Shown: positions 33,028 through 44,381, numbered from the stretch's first letter. The stretch is 64,000 nucleotides of DNA from Diadophis punctatus similis (GCA_023053685.1 JALIGW010000003.1:137451126-137515125); one strand, 5' to 3'. The notes: generated by a model from the letters alone, not told the origin. Made by a program: numbers and translations.

Positions 33028-34015
33028 TGTTTAGTTTAGTTTAGTTTTAGTTTAGTTTAGTTTAATTAAATTTATATACCGCCCTTCTCCAGGGGACTCA
33101 GGGCGGTGAACAGCCAAGTAAAAAACACAATATAAACATTAAAATACATTTAAAAGAAAATATTCAATGTGGCCCTAATTTAATACAATTAAAATTTAGT
33201 AAAATCTTAAAATTTTAAAAACCCCAAAAACTTTTTCACGCCAGCCCGGCTTGATAAAAATAATACGTCTTGAGGGCACGGCGGAAGGTGGACAGGTCGT
33301 GAATGGTTCTTAAGTCTGGGGGGAGCTGATTCCAGAGGGTGGGTGCTCCCACAGAGAAGGCCCTCCCCCTGGGCGTCACCAGCCTATACTGCTTGGCTGA
33401 TGGCACCCCGAGGAGGCCCTCTCTGTGGGAGCGCACTGGTCGATGGGAGGCAGTTTGTGGCAGCAGGCGGTCTCGGAGGTACCTAGGTCCAATGCCATGG
33501 AGCGCTTTAAAGGTAGTAACAAGCACCTTGAAGCGCACCCGGTAGACCACCGGAAGCCAGTGCAGCTCGCGCAGGAGGGGTGTTATATGGGAGCGCCAAT
33601 TAGCCCCCGAAACCACCCGCGCGACTGCATTCTGGATCAGTTGGAGCCTCCGGGTGCTCTTCATGGGGAGCCCCATGTAGAGAGCATTACAGTAGTCCAG
33701 ACGCGACGTGACCAGGGCATGGGTGACTGTGCACAGGGAATCCCGATCCAGAAAGGGCCGCAACTGGCGTATCAGGCGGACCTGATAAAAGGCCGCCCTG
33801 GTCACAGCTGTCAGATGGTCCTCTAAGGACAGCTGTGGATCCAGGAGCACACCCAGATTGCGAGCCCTTTCGGCGGGGGCTAGAGACTCGCCCCCGATAG
33901 TCAGAGATGGAATCATCTGATTATATCGAGACGCTGGGAACCACAGCCACTCCGTCTTGGAAGGGTTGAGCCTGAGTCGGTTTCTCCCCATCCAGTGGGA
34001 AGTGTCATCCCAATC
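33028..34015 (-). mobile_element. L2/CR1-group LINE, 5'-truncated, with intact RT C-terminus
   Basis: A minus-strand frame of 276 codons (33236-34066) encodes the part of a non-LTR reverse transcriptase just after the catalytic YxDD: WMGRNRLRLNPSKTEWLW, the SRLDYCNALYMGLP block, LLRELHWLPVVYRVRFKVLV, FKALHGIGPRYL and a final GAPTLWNQLPPDLR. The YxDD itself, the fingers/palm and the endonuclease are missing, so it cannot be active. The frame is free of stops, so this is a fairly young copy. The 3' UTR has the 'accgcccttctcc...gggcgg' stem and ends in a TTTAG-rich tail (33029-33066). Confidence 0.88.
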
Positions 34016-34127
34016 TGAAATGCTGATGTAGAAAGTCATCATTACCACACACAAATAAAAACACAACGAGGTGGAAAAGGAAGAGGAGGATGAGTACGGG
34101 AAGGGGAAGGAAAAACAACAACAACCC

Positions 34128-34254
34128 TTATTGCCTCATAATAAGGAGGTTGTGAGTTCGATCCTAAGTAGAGGCAGATAGAGGGTCTCCTGCTTGGTCA
34201 GGGGGTTGGACTAGATGACCTGCAAGGTCCCTTCCAACTCTGTTAATCTGTTAA
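34128..34254 (+). mobile_element. tRNA-derived SINE with CR1-like tail, 5'-truncated
   Basis: B box (ttgtgagttcgatccta) followed by gtctcctgcttggtcagg and ggttggactagatgacctgc, then gttaatctgttaa as the tail. The A box is lost. Same family as 541-686. Confidence 0.85.
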
Positions 34255-34256
34255 AA

Positions 34257-34716
34257 AAAGTAATCCATGTGGCAATTAGTAAGGGAAATGCTTTCAGTGG
34301 TATCTATCTCACATGTTCTAGGATTCTAGTGTAAAAGTTTGTGATTGTGCATGAAAACTATTTAGCTAGGGAAAAGAGATTTTTTCATATTCTTAATGAA
34401 TGGTCTTAACTATTATAGATGTACCATTTGGTACATCTGAAGATTGCACACTGGGATAATCTGAAGAAAAATGGGGCTGCAACTTTGCTGATGTAGGTCG
34501 GACTTTGCCTGGAGATGACAGTTATGTCACAAACAAGTTAAAAAATTTATATCATGACATTGGCCTGTAGAATCAGGATGGTGCGTCTTCTACAAAGCTT
34601 GGGTTTGTAAGTATGTGTAGCCTGACTTTCTAGAGATTTGACTCTATTGAACAAACAAAAAATTATTTTAAAATATTAATCAAATTAATATTAACCATAA
34701 GAGTCCCCGATTTTAG
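34257..34716. other. unassigned DNA
   Basis: No recognised feature; the direct repeat gtaccatttggtacat (34424-34436) is a short palindrome-like string of uncertain meaning. Confidence 0.4.
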
Positions 34717-34724
34717 TACATAGG

Positions 34725-35226
34725 TAAGGTGACCAGACGTCCCGCTTTTGGCGGGACAGACACACTTTTCAAGCATGTGTCCCGCGTCCCACATTGTTTC
34801 CAAAAAGTCACGCTTTTTTGGAAAGAATGCCCGACAACAAACAAATTTTAAAAAGAAACAGCGGGACGTCTGATCACCTTAGCCTAAAGAGGCAACTCGC
34901 GGGGCAAAGACGCGAGAGGAGGGGGGAGAGGAAGGAAGCCGAGCCGGCGGGACTGCGCCTGGTTTCCTAGATGCCTTTCTTTGGCCAGCAAGGACTGCGA
35001 AAGCTCCTAAGAAGAAGGGAGGGCGCATAAAGGCAGCCGGGGGGGGGGGATATCCTCGGGAGAGGTTGCTGACAGCTGTTTGAAGGATTGATTGGCGTTC
35101 TTTTGCCCTCTGCGCATGCGCACAGCGTTCTGCGCATGCGCAGAGGGCAAAACTCATGGCGGCTCCCCTAGAAACCCACCCCCGTCAATGGTGTCCCGCT
35201 TTTAAAAAAAAAATCTGGTCACCTTA
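34725..35226 (+). mobile_element. hAT-type MITE with TAAGGTGACCAGA ends (502 bp)
   Basis: The 13-bp inverted end TAAGGTGACCAGA is followed inside by gtcccgctttt on both sides. A perfect 8-bp duplication, tacatagg, is at 34717-34724 and 35227-35234. The right third contains two exact tgcgcatgcgca palindromes (35111-35122 and 35131-35142) in the same kind of core as the 7180 element. The frame at 34879-35157 lies wholly inside and has no domain. Confidence 0.95.
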
Positions 35227-35234
35227 TACATAGG

Positions 35235-36290
35235 GGACAATTTTAACTTTTCCCTCCTCACTTACAACTCAGTTAAAATTTATACAGGTTAAAGGGAATT
35301 AGTTTACCACTATATGGCTTGAGAGGGGGGGGTCACATTTGCATTTTGATTATATGTTAATCCATTTGGTTAACCTACTTTGTGACATCCAAATGTGAGG
35401 ATTTATGTTTGGATTTGTAGGCAAACTGAATCAATAACATGTACTTTGAGCTGAGTTGATTAAACACCTTTTAATACAGTTTGGACCAGAAAAGAAACAG
35501 AACTATAGCTTGAATTTGTCTTTCTATCTGCCTAATGCATTTTGAATATGTTTTGTTCTTATGTAAGCAGCAATACTTGTAACCAATTACGTAGTTCTTC
35601 CAGAAGAGGGCCAGTAAAGTCAAGTAGGCCATTTTGATGTAAATGGTTTTTGCAATATGAAAAACAGGTGTCAGCTATTTAATGAGCATTGAAATATAAG
35701 GCTAAATATATTGTCTTCAAGCAGCCTGACACAGTATGAAACAAATATTAAGAATAACCAATTTAGTCATAATTATGTCAAGATATTGGCAAAATAGCTC
35801 CATATTGATTTAGGCTTTGATTGTGTGCTCATGGCCCCAATCTGAATTTTTAACTCCAGCCCCCATGGACCCCACAGCCAGATCACATCTTAGATCTAAC
35901 TTTAGTAATGTTACTATTTTTGTGTTATGAAAGTAGACAATTGAACAAATGCATAAAATAAATGTGCAACATGGACTGATAATACAAATGCTGGCAAGAT
36001 AAACAGCATGAAGGAAAAGGCCTAACTCCAGGGAGGAAGTTCAATTACACAGGTGACAAACAAAAATTTAGTTGGTTCAAAGAGAAAAAGCAGCTAATTG
36101 GAGACAGAAGCAGGGAAATAAAAATTCAAAATGCCAATGTTACTTTTCTTAGAACAACAAAAAAATCCTAGTCTTTATTTTCAGGATAAAGCAGACAAAA
36201 CAGATCTTCTTTTGATGATCTGGTGACATTCTGAAGCCACCCATTCTGAAGCCACCCATTTTGTGAAAAAAATCTGGGAGTAAATATAGG
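35235..36290. other. unassigned DNA
   Basis: AT-rich, no recognised repeat. A G-run (gagaggggggggtcac) lies at 35319-35334. Confidence 0.45.
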
Positions 36291-36464
36291 TCTTCTTCTT
36301 CTTCTTCTTCTTCTTCTTCTTCTTCTTCTTCTTCTTCTTCTTCTTCTTCTTCTTCTTCTTCTTCTTCTTCTTCTTCTTCTTCTTCTTCTTCTTCTTCTTC
36401 TTCTTCTTCTTCTTCTTCTTCTTCTTCTTCTTCTTCTTCTTCTTCTTCTTCTTCTTCTTCTTCT
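36291..36464. repeat. (TTC)n microsatellite, 58 units
   Basis: Uninterrupted TTC for about 174 bp. The poly-Arg frame on the minus strand (36168-36491) is an artefact. Pure GAA/TTC runs of this length can adopt triplex structure. Confidence 0.98.
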
Positions 36465-36865
36465 CAAACCAAATCTATATCCAGGCAACAAAAATAAAGA
36501 AGAGAAAAGAATGCAAGTTTTCAGTTTTACTTAAAACTAGATTGGTACAATCTTTAGGAGAATCTTTCTCTTTTCTTCACCAAACTTCTAGATTGGCTAA
36601 CTTCCAATATTGGTTAGGTAGCACTTTTATGCTCATGACCAAGTTAATCTGAGAGGTATTCAGATGTTCTGGTTGCCTCATTCATTGGCTTAATGCAGCC
36701 ATCCTTAGTTCTTTACCTGGGCTAGAGGTCAGCCTGTCAGGCTTAGTTGAGTGATCAGGTTGCCTCCCTCAGGGCTAAAAACAAGCACACTGGAAAACTT
36801 TTTCTTCAACAACCTCCAAGCAAAGTATCCTCCAAGTATCCCCTTGAAAACAAGCTGAAGTGTGC
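36465..36865. other. unassigned DNA
   Basis: Nothing recognised between the TTC array and the Tigger-like element. Confidence 0.45.
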
Positions 36866-37184
36866 TTAAGTAGTCCTTGACTTACGACCACAATTAAGCC
36901 CAAAATTTCTGTTGCTAAGCAAGACAGTTGTCAAGTAAATTTTGCCCCATTTTATGACCTTTCTTGCCACAGTTGTTAAGTGAATCGCTGCAGTTGTTAA
37001 GTTAGTAACACAGTTGTTGAGTGAATCTGGCTGAGCCAGTTGCCCGGTGTCCGAATTTTGCTCACATGACAGTGGGAATGCTGCAAAGTCATAAGTGTGA
37101 AAAGCAGTCATATGTGGCTTTTTTCAGGGCCATTGTATCTTCAAATGAACAGTGAATGAACTGTTGTAAGTCAAGAACTACCTG
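36866..37184 (+). mobile_element. Tigger-like MITE, nearly complete
   Basis: The left end (aagtagtccttgacttacgac) has lost its first bases; the right end aagaactacctg is followed by TA. Interior motifs match 25509-25885 throughout. Confidence 0.85.
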
Positions 37185-37186
37185 TA

Positions 37187-37820
37187 GGTGAATAAGAATT
37201 GTGCTGTGTCAAGGTACTACCCAGGAAAAATAAAGTAAGACCTCTTAAGTATGTTGTCACTGAAGAGACGATAGAGATTTAGAGGAAAGGAGTGAGGATA
37301 TAGGAATGGGTTTTCAATTGCATTTGCAGGCCATTCAAACTGCATTCAAGGATGGGGCCTTTTTCAGACTAGGCCTAAGCCCTTACCAACTAGGGCAATT
37401 TCAATACCTTGGTGCAACTGCATTGATTAAAATGAAAGGAACCACTGAGCTTGCTTCTCTGAATCTCTGTTTCAATGTGCCAGCAGCTATTTCTTTCTTT
37501 CCTGTACTAACAACAAATTGTGACTCCCTCTCATACTTTGGAAATTACTACTTTATCTTTTATGAGGTTAACTGAGCACATTTTTCAGGGGTGGTGGAAT
37601 TGCGTAATTTTGAACTTTTAAAAGGAGAAGTGCAAAATCCTCAGCATTTTCAACTGGGACCCGGGAAGCAAGTGAAGCTGATGAATAAAGCAGGGGATGG
37701 AAGGGAAGAGAGTGGAAAAAGAACATGATGGAATATTCTCACAGGAAACAGTCAGAAGGCCATTTTCATAGAATGTCGTCATGGGTGTTTTGAAATCTAC
37801 CTTACTGTTTCCTTGCTATT
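37187..37820. other. unassigned, with a hAT terminus relic
   Basis: At 37586-37625 caggggtggtggaattgcgt and aattttgaac recall the left end of a CAGGGGTGG-type hAT, but no right end follows. The 89-codon frame at 37306-37575 has no motif. Confidence 0.4.
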
Positions 37821-37828
37821 CTCCAAAG

Positions 37829-37936
37829 CAGGGATGTGCAACCTGTGGACTTCAACTCCCAGAATTCTATGTTGGTTCAGGGATTCTGGGAGTTGAAGTC
37901 CACCGGTCATAAAAGGGGCATAGTTGCCCATTCCTG
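37829..37936. mobile_element. small hAT MITE related to T6 (108 bp)
   Basis: The left end is cagggatgtgcaacctgtgg and the right end ttgcccattcctg. The interior is an inverted pair of gacttcaactcccagaattc around a short spacer, the same core as at 19231 with different outer ends. Flanks (ctccaaag / ccccaaat) are only roughly duplicated, so it is old. Confidence 0.8.
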
Positions 37937-37944
37937 CCCCCAAA

Positions 37945-39057
37945 TGGAAGGGAGAATCTTCCTTAATCCATCTGAATAGTAAAGGTGAGGTTGTGGTCAA
38001 GTAACAGCGTGATAAACCAAATCAGTTGTATCGCTGATCGGGATCCGTTTGCCTGGTTTGAGCCTAGTGTTGCTGTCACGAGGCTTCTAGCTATATCAAA
38101 TTATTTTGATTGCCATGTGTCATTTTTGCCAATGCCTAATCTTTTGTAAAACCCTCTAATCCGTACAAAATGCAGCTCTACCACACTGACCCAGTTTCCA
38201 TCTGGTGCTAGAGTTGTAAAGGGTGAAGTGCAGTCACTGCCACACCACACAGATGGCATTCTATTAATACGCAGAAAAAAAAATCCCCCAAAGACATCCT
38301 ATTTTAAAACTAAAATGTTGCAACGCTACTAGATCAGAAGGTTATTGCCATTTGACCTTTTGGAGGATAGAAGCTGTTAATTAGGAGTTCCAGATGCCAG
38401 TTATATTTCAAGGCACATATCGGTCCATTCGTGGCTTCTAGATTCTTTTGGTTACATATATTGGCCAGGGAAATTTAGAATGGTCTTGTAATATTAAGAA
38501 TTGAAGCTTTGCTTTTTGACATATGTCTCAATTTAGCAAAGGACATAATAATAGTTTGGGTTTTGGCTGCGATTTGTTCTCTGGGTTGTGACATGCCTCA
38601 ATGGGGGGAAGGAAATGTGTGACACGAAAGGCATGCCACATGTCTCAAAATGCTGTAGCTTAATCTCACATTTTTATAAATGCCATTTCCATTCTGTTGT
38701 ATGTGTGGTTCACACATTGTGTTCAGAATTAGTTAACAAGAAAGTATGTTCTATCTTCATCTTGCATGCCTTTCTTTGCTGATTTCCTTTGTCAATTCAC
38801 ATGAAATTAATCCATTGCAGGTCCCATACTCTCATAGTAATTTTTGCTAATTCTGAAAGTCAGTATGGGCTTTTCCTCATGGTCAAGTTACTGTCCTATT
38901 TACCAGTCCTTTTAAGTTGCAGAAATCTATGCCACTACATCAGTTGAAGTTTAACGGCAAAGCCACACTCAGCCTTAAGAGTCAGACTAGTGACTGAGAC
39001 TATCCTTATTGTTTTAATGTAGGATCAAAAGGCAACTGATTTTGTTTTTCCTTGAAG
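37945..39057. other. unassigned DNA
   Basis: About 1.1 kb without a recognised repeat; a second candidate for unique sequence. The short frame at 38588-38782 has no motif. Confidence 0.45.
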
Positions 39058-39315
39058 ACGTGGCTTGGTTGGCTTGGTGTGGCTTGGTGGGCATGACTTG
39101 GTGGGCGTGGCAGGGGAAGGATACTGCAAAATCTCCATTCCCTCCCCACTCCAGGGGATGGTTACTTCAAACTCCTCCTGATCAGCTGGGACTCGGGAGG
39201 CAGAGAATAGATGGGGGCGGGGCCAGTCAGAGGTGGTATTTACCGGTTCTCTGAACTACTCAAAATGTCCGCTACCGGTTCTCTGAACTGGTTAGAACCT
39301 GCTGAAACCCACCTC
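39058..39315 (+). mobile_element. hAT MITE family T2, 5'-deleted
   Basis: The right end (tgctgaaacccacctctg) and the 'ggggaaggatactgcaaaatctcc' block match 24252-24601. The left terminus is absent; the element starts within the 'gtggcttgg' repeats. Confidence 0.85.
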
Positions 39316-39360
39316 TGGTGTGCACACAACACAGTGTTTTCTCCCAAGTTATAATGAGCA

Positions 39361-39724
39361 TAAAGGTAAAGGTAAAGGTAAAGGTTCCCCTCGCACATAC
39401 GTGCTAGTCGTTCCCAACTCTAGGGGGCGGTGCTCATCTCTGTTTCTAAGCCGAAGAGCCAGCGCTGTTTGATGACGATTCCGTGGTCATGTGGCCGGCA
39501 TGACTAAACACCGAAGGCGCACGGAACGCTGTTACCTTCCCACCAAGGTGGTCTCTATTTTTCTACTTGCATTTTTACATGCTTTCAAACTGCTAGGTTG
39601 GCAGAAGCTGGGGCAAGTAACGGGGGCTCGCTCCTTTACGCGGCGCTAGGGATTTGAACAGCCGAACTGCCGACCTTTCTGATCGACAAGCTCAGCATCT
39701 TAGCCACTGAGCCACCTCGTCCCC
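39361..39724 (-). mobile_element. tRNA-derived SINE, full-length (~360 bp)
   Basis: Minus strand: A box tggctcagtgg, then B box tgttcaaatccc, a long body (including cggccacatgaccacggaat and ccttcggtgtttagtcatg), and a TTTACC tail (39362-39386 as taaagg repeats). A diverged relative is at 1990-2185. Pol III boxes are present, but the unit is a retroposon, not a tRNA gene. Confidence 0.9.
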
Positions 39725-39725
39725 T

Positions 39726-40158
39726 ATGATGAGCATAGAATAATGAGCATAAAAAAGGAATAATAAATGGTAAGCCAAAGAAAATGCTTGTTTCAACCAT
39801 TCTGTTATTTCTTGTTTGTGGTAAATGTCCCTCAGTTGTCCAACAGCCCATTAGAGATAATACTTTTTGTGGCTTTGGTCTGACTGCATCTTTACTTCCA
39901 AATCTATTTATAAAAGTTCAATGTTCTTTCCCAGTAACGAGAAAAATATCTTCTCATTGTTTAGCACCCAAATTTGTCTTTTCCCCCCCACCATACTCAT
40001 ACACTTTTCTTGCCAATAATACAAAAGAATGGCATGTGTTTTTTTTTTAAAAAAAAACTGTTCAATTTTAGAGTTACTTCCTCTGGCTGGGTTGGCTTCC
40101 CTCAAATTTGCTGAGCTTCACCTGGCCTCATTCACTTTGTGGATGTGTCTAGCTGCTA
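39726..40158. other. unassigned DNA
   Basis: A T-run then A-run at 40040-40061 is the only notable composition. Short frames on both strands lack motifs. Confidence 0.45.
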
Positions 40159-41020
40159 CACAAGTAGTCTTTGAGTTACAACCACAATCGAACCCAAAAT
40201 TTCTGTTGCTAAGCATTTGTTAAGTGAATTTTGCCCCATTTTACAACCTTTCTTTTATTTATTTATTTGTTTGTTTGTTTGTTTGTCAAGCATGTACAAG
40301 TCAGCAGGTATAGGTATAAACATAAACATAAACATAAGCAAAGTAAGTACAAGATAAATGAGGACAATAGGACAGTAAGACAGGGACGGTAGGCACGATG
40401 GTGCGCTTATGCACGCCCCTTACAGACCTCTTAGGAATGGGGTGAGGTCGACAGTAGACAGTCTAAGGTTAAAGTTTTTGGGGTTTGGGGAAGAAACCAC
40501 AGAGTCGGGTAATGAATTCCAGGTATTGATCACTCTGTTGCTGAAATCGTATTTTCTACAGTCGAGTTTGCAGTGGTTTTGAGTTTGTATTTATTGTGTA
40601 CTCATGTATTGTTGTGGTTGAAGCTGAAGTAGTCATTGACAGGTAGGACATTGTGGCAGATAATTTTATGAACTACATTTAGATCAGTTCGAAGGCGACG
40701 TAGTTCTAGGTTGTTCTTGCCACAGTTGTTCTTGCCACAGTTCTTGCCACAGTTGTTAAATGAATCACTGCAGCTGTTCAGTTAGCAACACGGTTGTTAA
40801 GTGAATCTGGCTTCCCCATTGACTTTGCTTGTCAGAAGGTCGCAAAAGGGGATCACATGAACCCGGGACATTGCAACCATCATAAATAAAAATCAATTGC
40901 CAAGCATAGGGGGGCTGCAACAGTCATAAGTGTGAAAAATGGTCATAAGTCACTTTATTTCAGAGCCATTGTAACTTCAAATGGTCACTAAATGAACCGT
41001 TGTAAGTCGAGGACGACCTG
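40159..41020 (+). mobile_element. Tigger-like MITE split by a LINE insertion
   Basis: The left half (caagtagtctttgagttaca to about 40252) and right half (about 40714 to gaggacgacctg at 41020, followed by TA) are the two parts of one element. A LINE 3' end occupies 40254-40713. Near the right junction 'cttgccacagttgtt' is repeated three times with changes (40714-40757), a small local duplication. Confidence 0.85.
40254..40713 (-). mobile_element. CR1-like LINE 3' end, inserted in the Tigger-like MITE
   Basis: Same LINE end as 9726-10160, including 'cttacagacctcttaggaat' and 'aaagtttttggggtttgggg'. It begins at a TTTA/TTTG tail (40254-40286), so it is the 3' end in minus orientation and was inserted after the MITE. 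Confidence 0.82.
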
Positions 41021-41022
41021 TA

Positions 41023-41699
41023 TTTGCTAACATCTATCTATCAGTATCACTGAAGCCACTAAGCCCTTTAACCACACCAAGGTGTCAGGTTATTATATAG
41101 TTGAGTCATAGATATTAGACAGGCTTTATACTCTGGATATTCAAACTTGATTGGGCATTTATTTCAAATGGGACATGTTCAGGTTAATACTGATTTAATG
41201 GTAATGCCCCACCTCTGGTAAATTAATTTGTCTTTCTCCCATATGATCATACAGAAAGTAGATTGTTTAGCTGTAACTATTGTTTTTCAGTTGATAACTT
41301 ATAGAGTTAGAGTCTGACTTATTATATCAGTATAATAGGTGATATTTATTAATTTATATAGCCATACTTATTAGGAACCAAATAGAAAGGTGGAAACTAT
41401 GTCTCTTTAGCATCTTCTGGAGCTAATGATGGCCTTTCAGCAATACTTTAAATCCTAAATTTCCTTTCTGCATCAAAGGACCCATATATGCATCTGCACA
41501 AATGGCCACACAAAGATCACCATTATGGGCAAATTATACTGGTGGTTTACGGCAGAATTGATATAATAATTTTCCATTCCTCTGAATATTCTAGAAATAT
41601 GAAAAACTACAAGAAATTATAAATTTGAGTATCCAGGTACATTAAAATTGTTGTTGATACATTTTTGACAATATTAACAGCTTTGCAATAGTGGCAAAT
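41023..41699. other. unassigned DNA
   Basis: No recognised repeat; AT-rich. Confidence 0.45.
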
Positions 41700-42250
41700 A
41701 TCTGTAGCTTGGGTGTAGGATGAGGGTGAAGGTTCGTTCTCTGAGCTTGTGGGTTGGTTTCCGATCATTTCACTGCCAGGCTAAGGTAACATCTTCAGTG
41801 GAGTTTAGGGGATGTCAGTATCAGTGTTCTTCTGTTTATAAGGGCTTCAGGTGTGGATGTGTCAAGTCAGGACCTTGTGATGGGTCAGCTGTGGTCATCA
41901 GTGAGTCTTGTGATGGGTCTTGTGATAAGGAGATTATATGAGGTCACAGTCCTTGGGAGGTGAACTGTTGGTGGAGGGGTTGGTGGGGGGTTGGTTGAGG
42001 GTCAGTGCTGTCTCTGGTTGGCTGTGCGTTTGATTTGGTTTCTGAGGGTTCATAGGCTAGTTGTAGGTCAATGGTGATGGAATTGCTTGTGGAGTGCCAG
42101 ACTTCAATGAACTCACAAGCATGGCGGGTAGTAGCATGGCTGATGATTTTTGTATTGCTCCAGTCGAACTGGTGCTGTTTGGTGTCAGGGTTGGTATAGA
42201 GATTAAGGATTTGGGATCGTGGTGTTTGTGCATTAACAGCTTTTGTACAT
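41700..42250 (-). pseudogene. Penelope-like retroelement C-terminal remnant
   Basis: The minus strand around 42085-42180 reads QHQFDWSNTKIISHATTRHA then CEFIEVWHS, which I recognise as the C-terminal GIY-YIG endonuclease region of Penelope-like elements. Downstream (41940-42060) the frame decays with stops, and 41720-41790 holds the post-ORF stretch. The RT domain is not in the window. The copy is inactive. Confidence 0.65.
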
Positions 42251-42309
42251 GATTATCTCTTCTAAAGCATATTGTAGAGTTGAGGATAGCACCCATAAAT
42301 CAACTCATG

Positions 42310-43133
42310 ACTAAATAAAATCTAGTGGTTTATTGGCTTTCATCCATCCATCATTGGCAATGACTGTATTATTGGTGAAGTTTATGTGGTTGACAAGAGT
42401 GTGAGATAGAAGGGTTTTTCTCTACAGCTGCATCAAAGCTGTAGTGACGTAATGCATAGCTATTCTTCAACTTGAATAGGAATAAATATTCATAGAGGCC
42501 ATTAATTGTATTAATGAACAGCCAGTCATTTAAATTGGCATGAAGATTACCTACAATACATTCCATAAAATGTACAAATATACTTCTGGTAAAACAGCCT
42601 CTTCTAGCACAAGCTGCCCAAACATCTGCGGCATTGCTAAAGAAAATATGGGAATAAAGGGTGGGAAAACCTGGAAATGAATATTTCAGCAAATTGTGGG
42701 AAGAAATGGGATGCAAATCACTCAGCCTTCTGTACTGTGTTTCATAAATTAACACAACATAAATCTCTATAAGTTTACATCAAGTAGTTTTAAATTAAAT
42801 ACATCTTCAAGACTTAGTCTTTTGGAGTAAATGTAAACAAATGGAACTTATGTTTCCCATAATTTGAACTATTGGAGAACAAAAACATATTTTTGTGAGG
42901 TAATAAATGCATCTAGTAGCCTTTAAGAAATTAGATTATTGTGAGATAGAAAAGGATGCTCTGAGTCTAGGTCTTTAGAACAGAGTAGGCAACCTGTGGC
43001 CCCTGGGTCTCATTTGGCCCCCCAGACTCCTTCTTATAGCACCCAGTATCACTACAATTACCAGCATTAAAAATGACAGCTTGTTTTCTTATGTTGAGGT
43101 TAGAAATAAACACACATATTTATATGTGGTAGA
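42310..43133. other. unassigned, with one 128-codon frame and a hAT relic
   Basis: A minus-strand frame at 42369-42755 (starts MLIYETQYRRLSDLHP) has no domain I recognise; codon use is AT-rich and it may be chance. At 42978-43030 the string gtaggcaacctgtggcccctg, with tttggccccccag, looks like an eroded hAT terminus. Confidence 0.35.
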
Positions 43134-43141
43134 CTCTGCTT

Positions 43142-43325
43142 CAGTAGTGGGTTCTAAAACCCGAGAGCGCGCGTGCAACAGTTCTGCGCATGTGCAGAAG
43201 CGTCCCAAGCGGGTGAGCAAAGTGTCCCAGACAGGTGGGAGCAGCGTCCTGGGTGGGTGGGCGGAGCCTCCCGCCGCCACTTCCGGTTCACAGAACCAGG
43301 TCGAACTGGGAGCAACCCACCGCTG
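43142..43325 (+). mobile_element. hAT MITE family T3 (184 bp)
   Basis: The left end is cagtagtgggttctaaaacc and the right end gggagcaacccaccgctg. A perfect 8-bp duplication, ctctgctt, is at 43134-43141 and 43326-43333. It has the T3 core ttctgcgcatgtgcagaag at 43183-43201, one base off the exact palindrome. Confidence 0.95.
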
Positions 43326-43385
43326 CTCTGCTTCTATAAATCTGATGCTGACGACCTATGATCAGTGCCCCAGTGCTGTCTTTTA

Positions 43386-44095
43386 GTCCAGTCCTTTCCA
43401 GTCACTGAGAGGATTTCCCAATCTCTGCTACCTGTTGATTTACATCCCATGCAGAGTCTTGCAATGGCACTTCCTCTGCTTGATCTTATCCCATATGTGC
43501 TGCTGCCTCATGCATTCTCTCAGCAGCTTATATTTGGGTACCATGTTATGGATGTACTCCTGGATGCTTTGGATTTCTTCTAGGACAGTGGATTTGACAC
43601 TCATCAGACACCGTCTGTCCTCTTTCTGGCTGGTGTACAGCTCTGGCTGGAGGGCTTAGAGTGGAAGCTTAGGTATATTGTGAAGGGCTTCTGGATATCC
43701 ACATTGGCAGCCTCCTTGTCCTCCTTGTGCCCCAGGATATCTAATGGGTTGCAGGACATATGTGTCACTGGCATGGCTCTTGTTCTTCCCATCAATCCTC
43801 AGGACCTGTCTTATTCTTTGAGGCTGTTCCGTTGTATGTGTGTATGTGGGTCTTTCATGATCAGCAGTATTCTTCCAAGCTAGTATTGGTGGGAACCTGC
43901 TCCTAACAGCTGGTTTATCTGTGCTGCTAGACGTTCATGTATTCTGTTAGTTTCTTTAGCCAGTAAGTGTGAGTCATGTCTGGGCCAGGTATTATCTAGC
44001 TCTTCATGCTCTTGACACAATGTTGGATGTCTACTACTGTGATGGTGACTGATTCCTGTTCTGAAAGATAGCTATGGTCTGCTCTCAAGTCCTGC
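43386..44095 (-). pseudogene. LINE ORF remnant, possibly R4/Dong-like
   Basis: A minus-strand frame around 43900-43985 reads AKETNRIHERLAAQINQLL, followed after a break by IMKDP near 43850, a combination I associate with the pre-RT region of R4/Dong-type non-LTR elements. Further along (43440-43640) frames such as LEEIQSIQEYIHNMVPKYKL occur. Stops and frameshifts break it throughout. Clade assignment is uncertain. Confidence 0.45.
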
Positions 44096-44106
44096 AGCAC
44101 TTTGTT

Positions 44107-44107
44107 T

Positions 44108-44159
<52 letters not shown>

Positions 44160-44262
44160 TTTATTTATTCATTCAATCAATCAATCAATCTTTATTACAA
44201 TCATAGACCAGCAAATATTTATTTATTTATTTATTTATTTAGTTGTTTGTTTGTTTGTTTAT
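44107..44262. repeat. (TTAC)n, (TTTA)n and (CAAT)n short tandem repeats
   Basis: TTAC units at 44107-44158 pass into TTTA, then CAAT (44172-44191). After a short unique piece comes another TTTA/TTTG array at 44216-44262. Confidence 0.95.
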
Positions 44263-44381
44263 TTAATAGTGATGTAGTGATATTGCTTTCTCTTCTCATT
44301 TTTAGAGTATAAAACCTTTTCAAAATAGATAACAAGACTCATATACTGAATCTATTTCTTAATATCAGGGGATATTAAGAG

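Noticed and set aside
33339..33826. Plus-strand frames of 68 and 133 codons
   Set aside because: Antisense shadows of the L2-like RT frame on the minus strand.
36168..36491. Poly-arginine frame of 107 codons
   Set aside because: Produced by a pure TTC array on the opposite strand.
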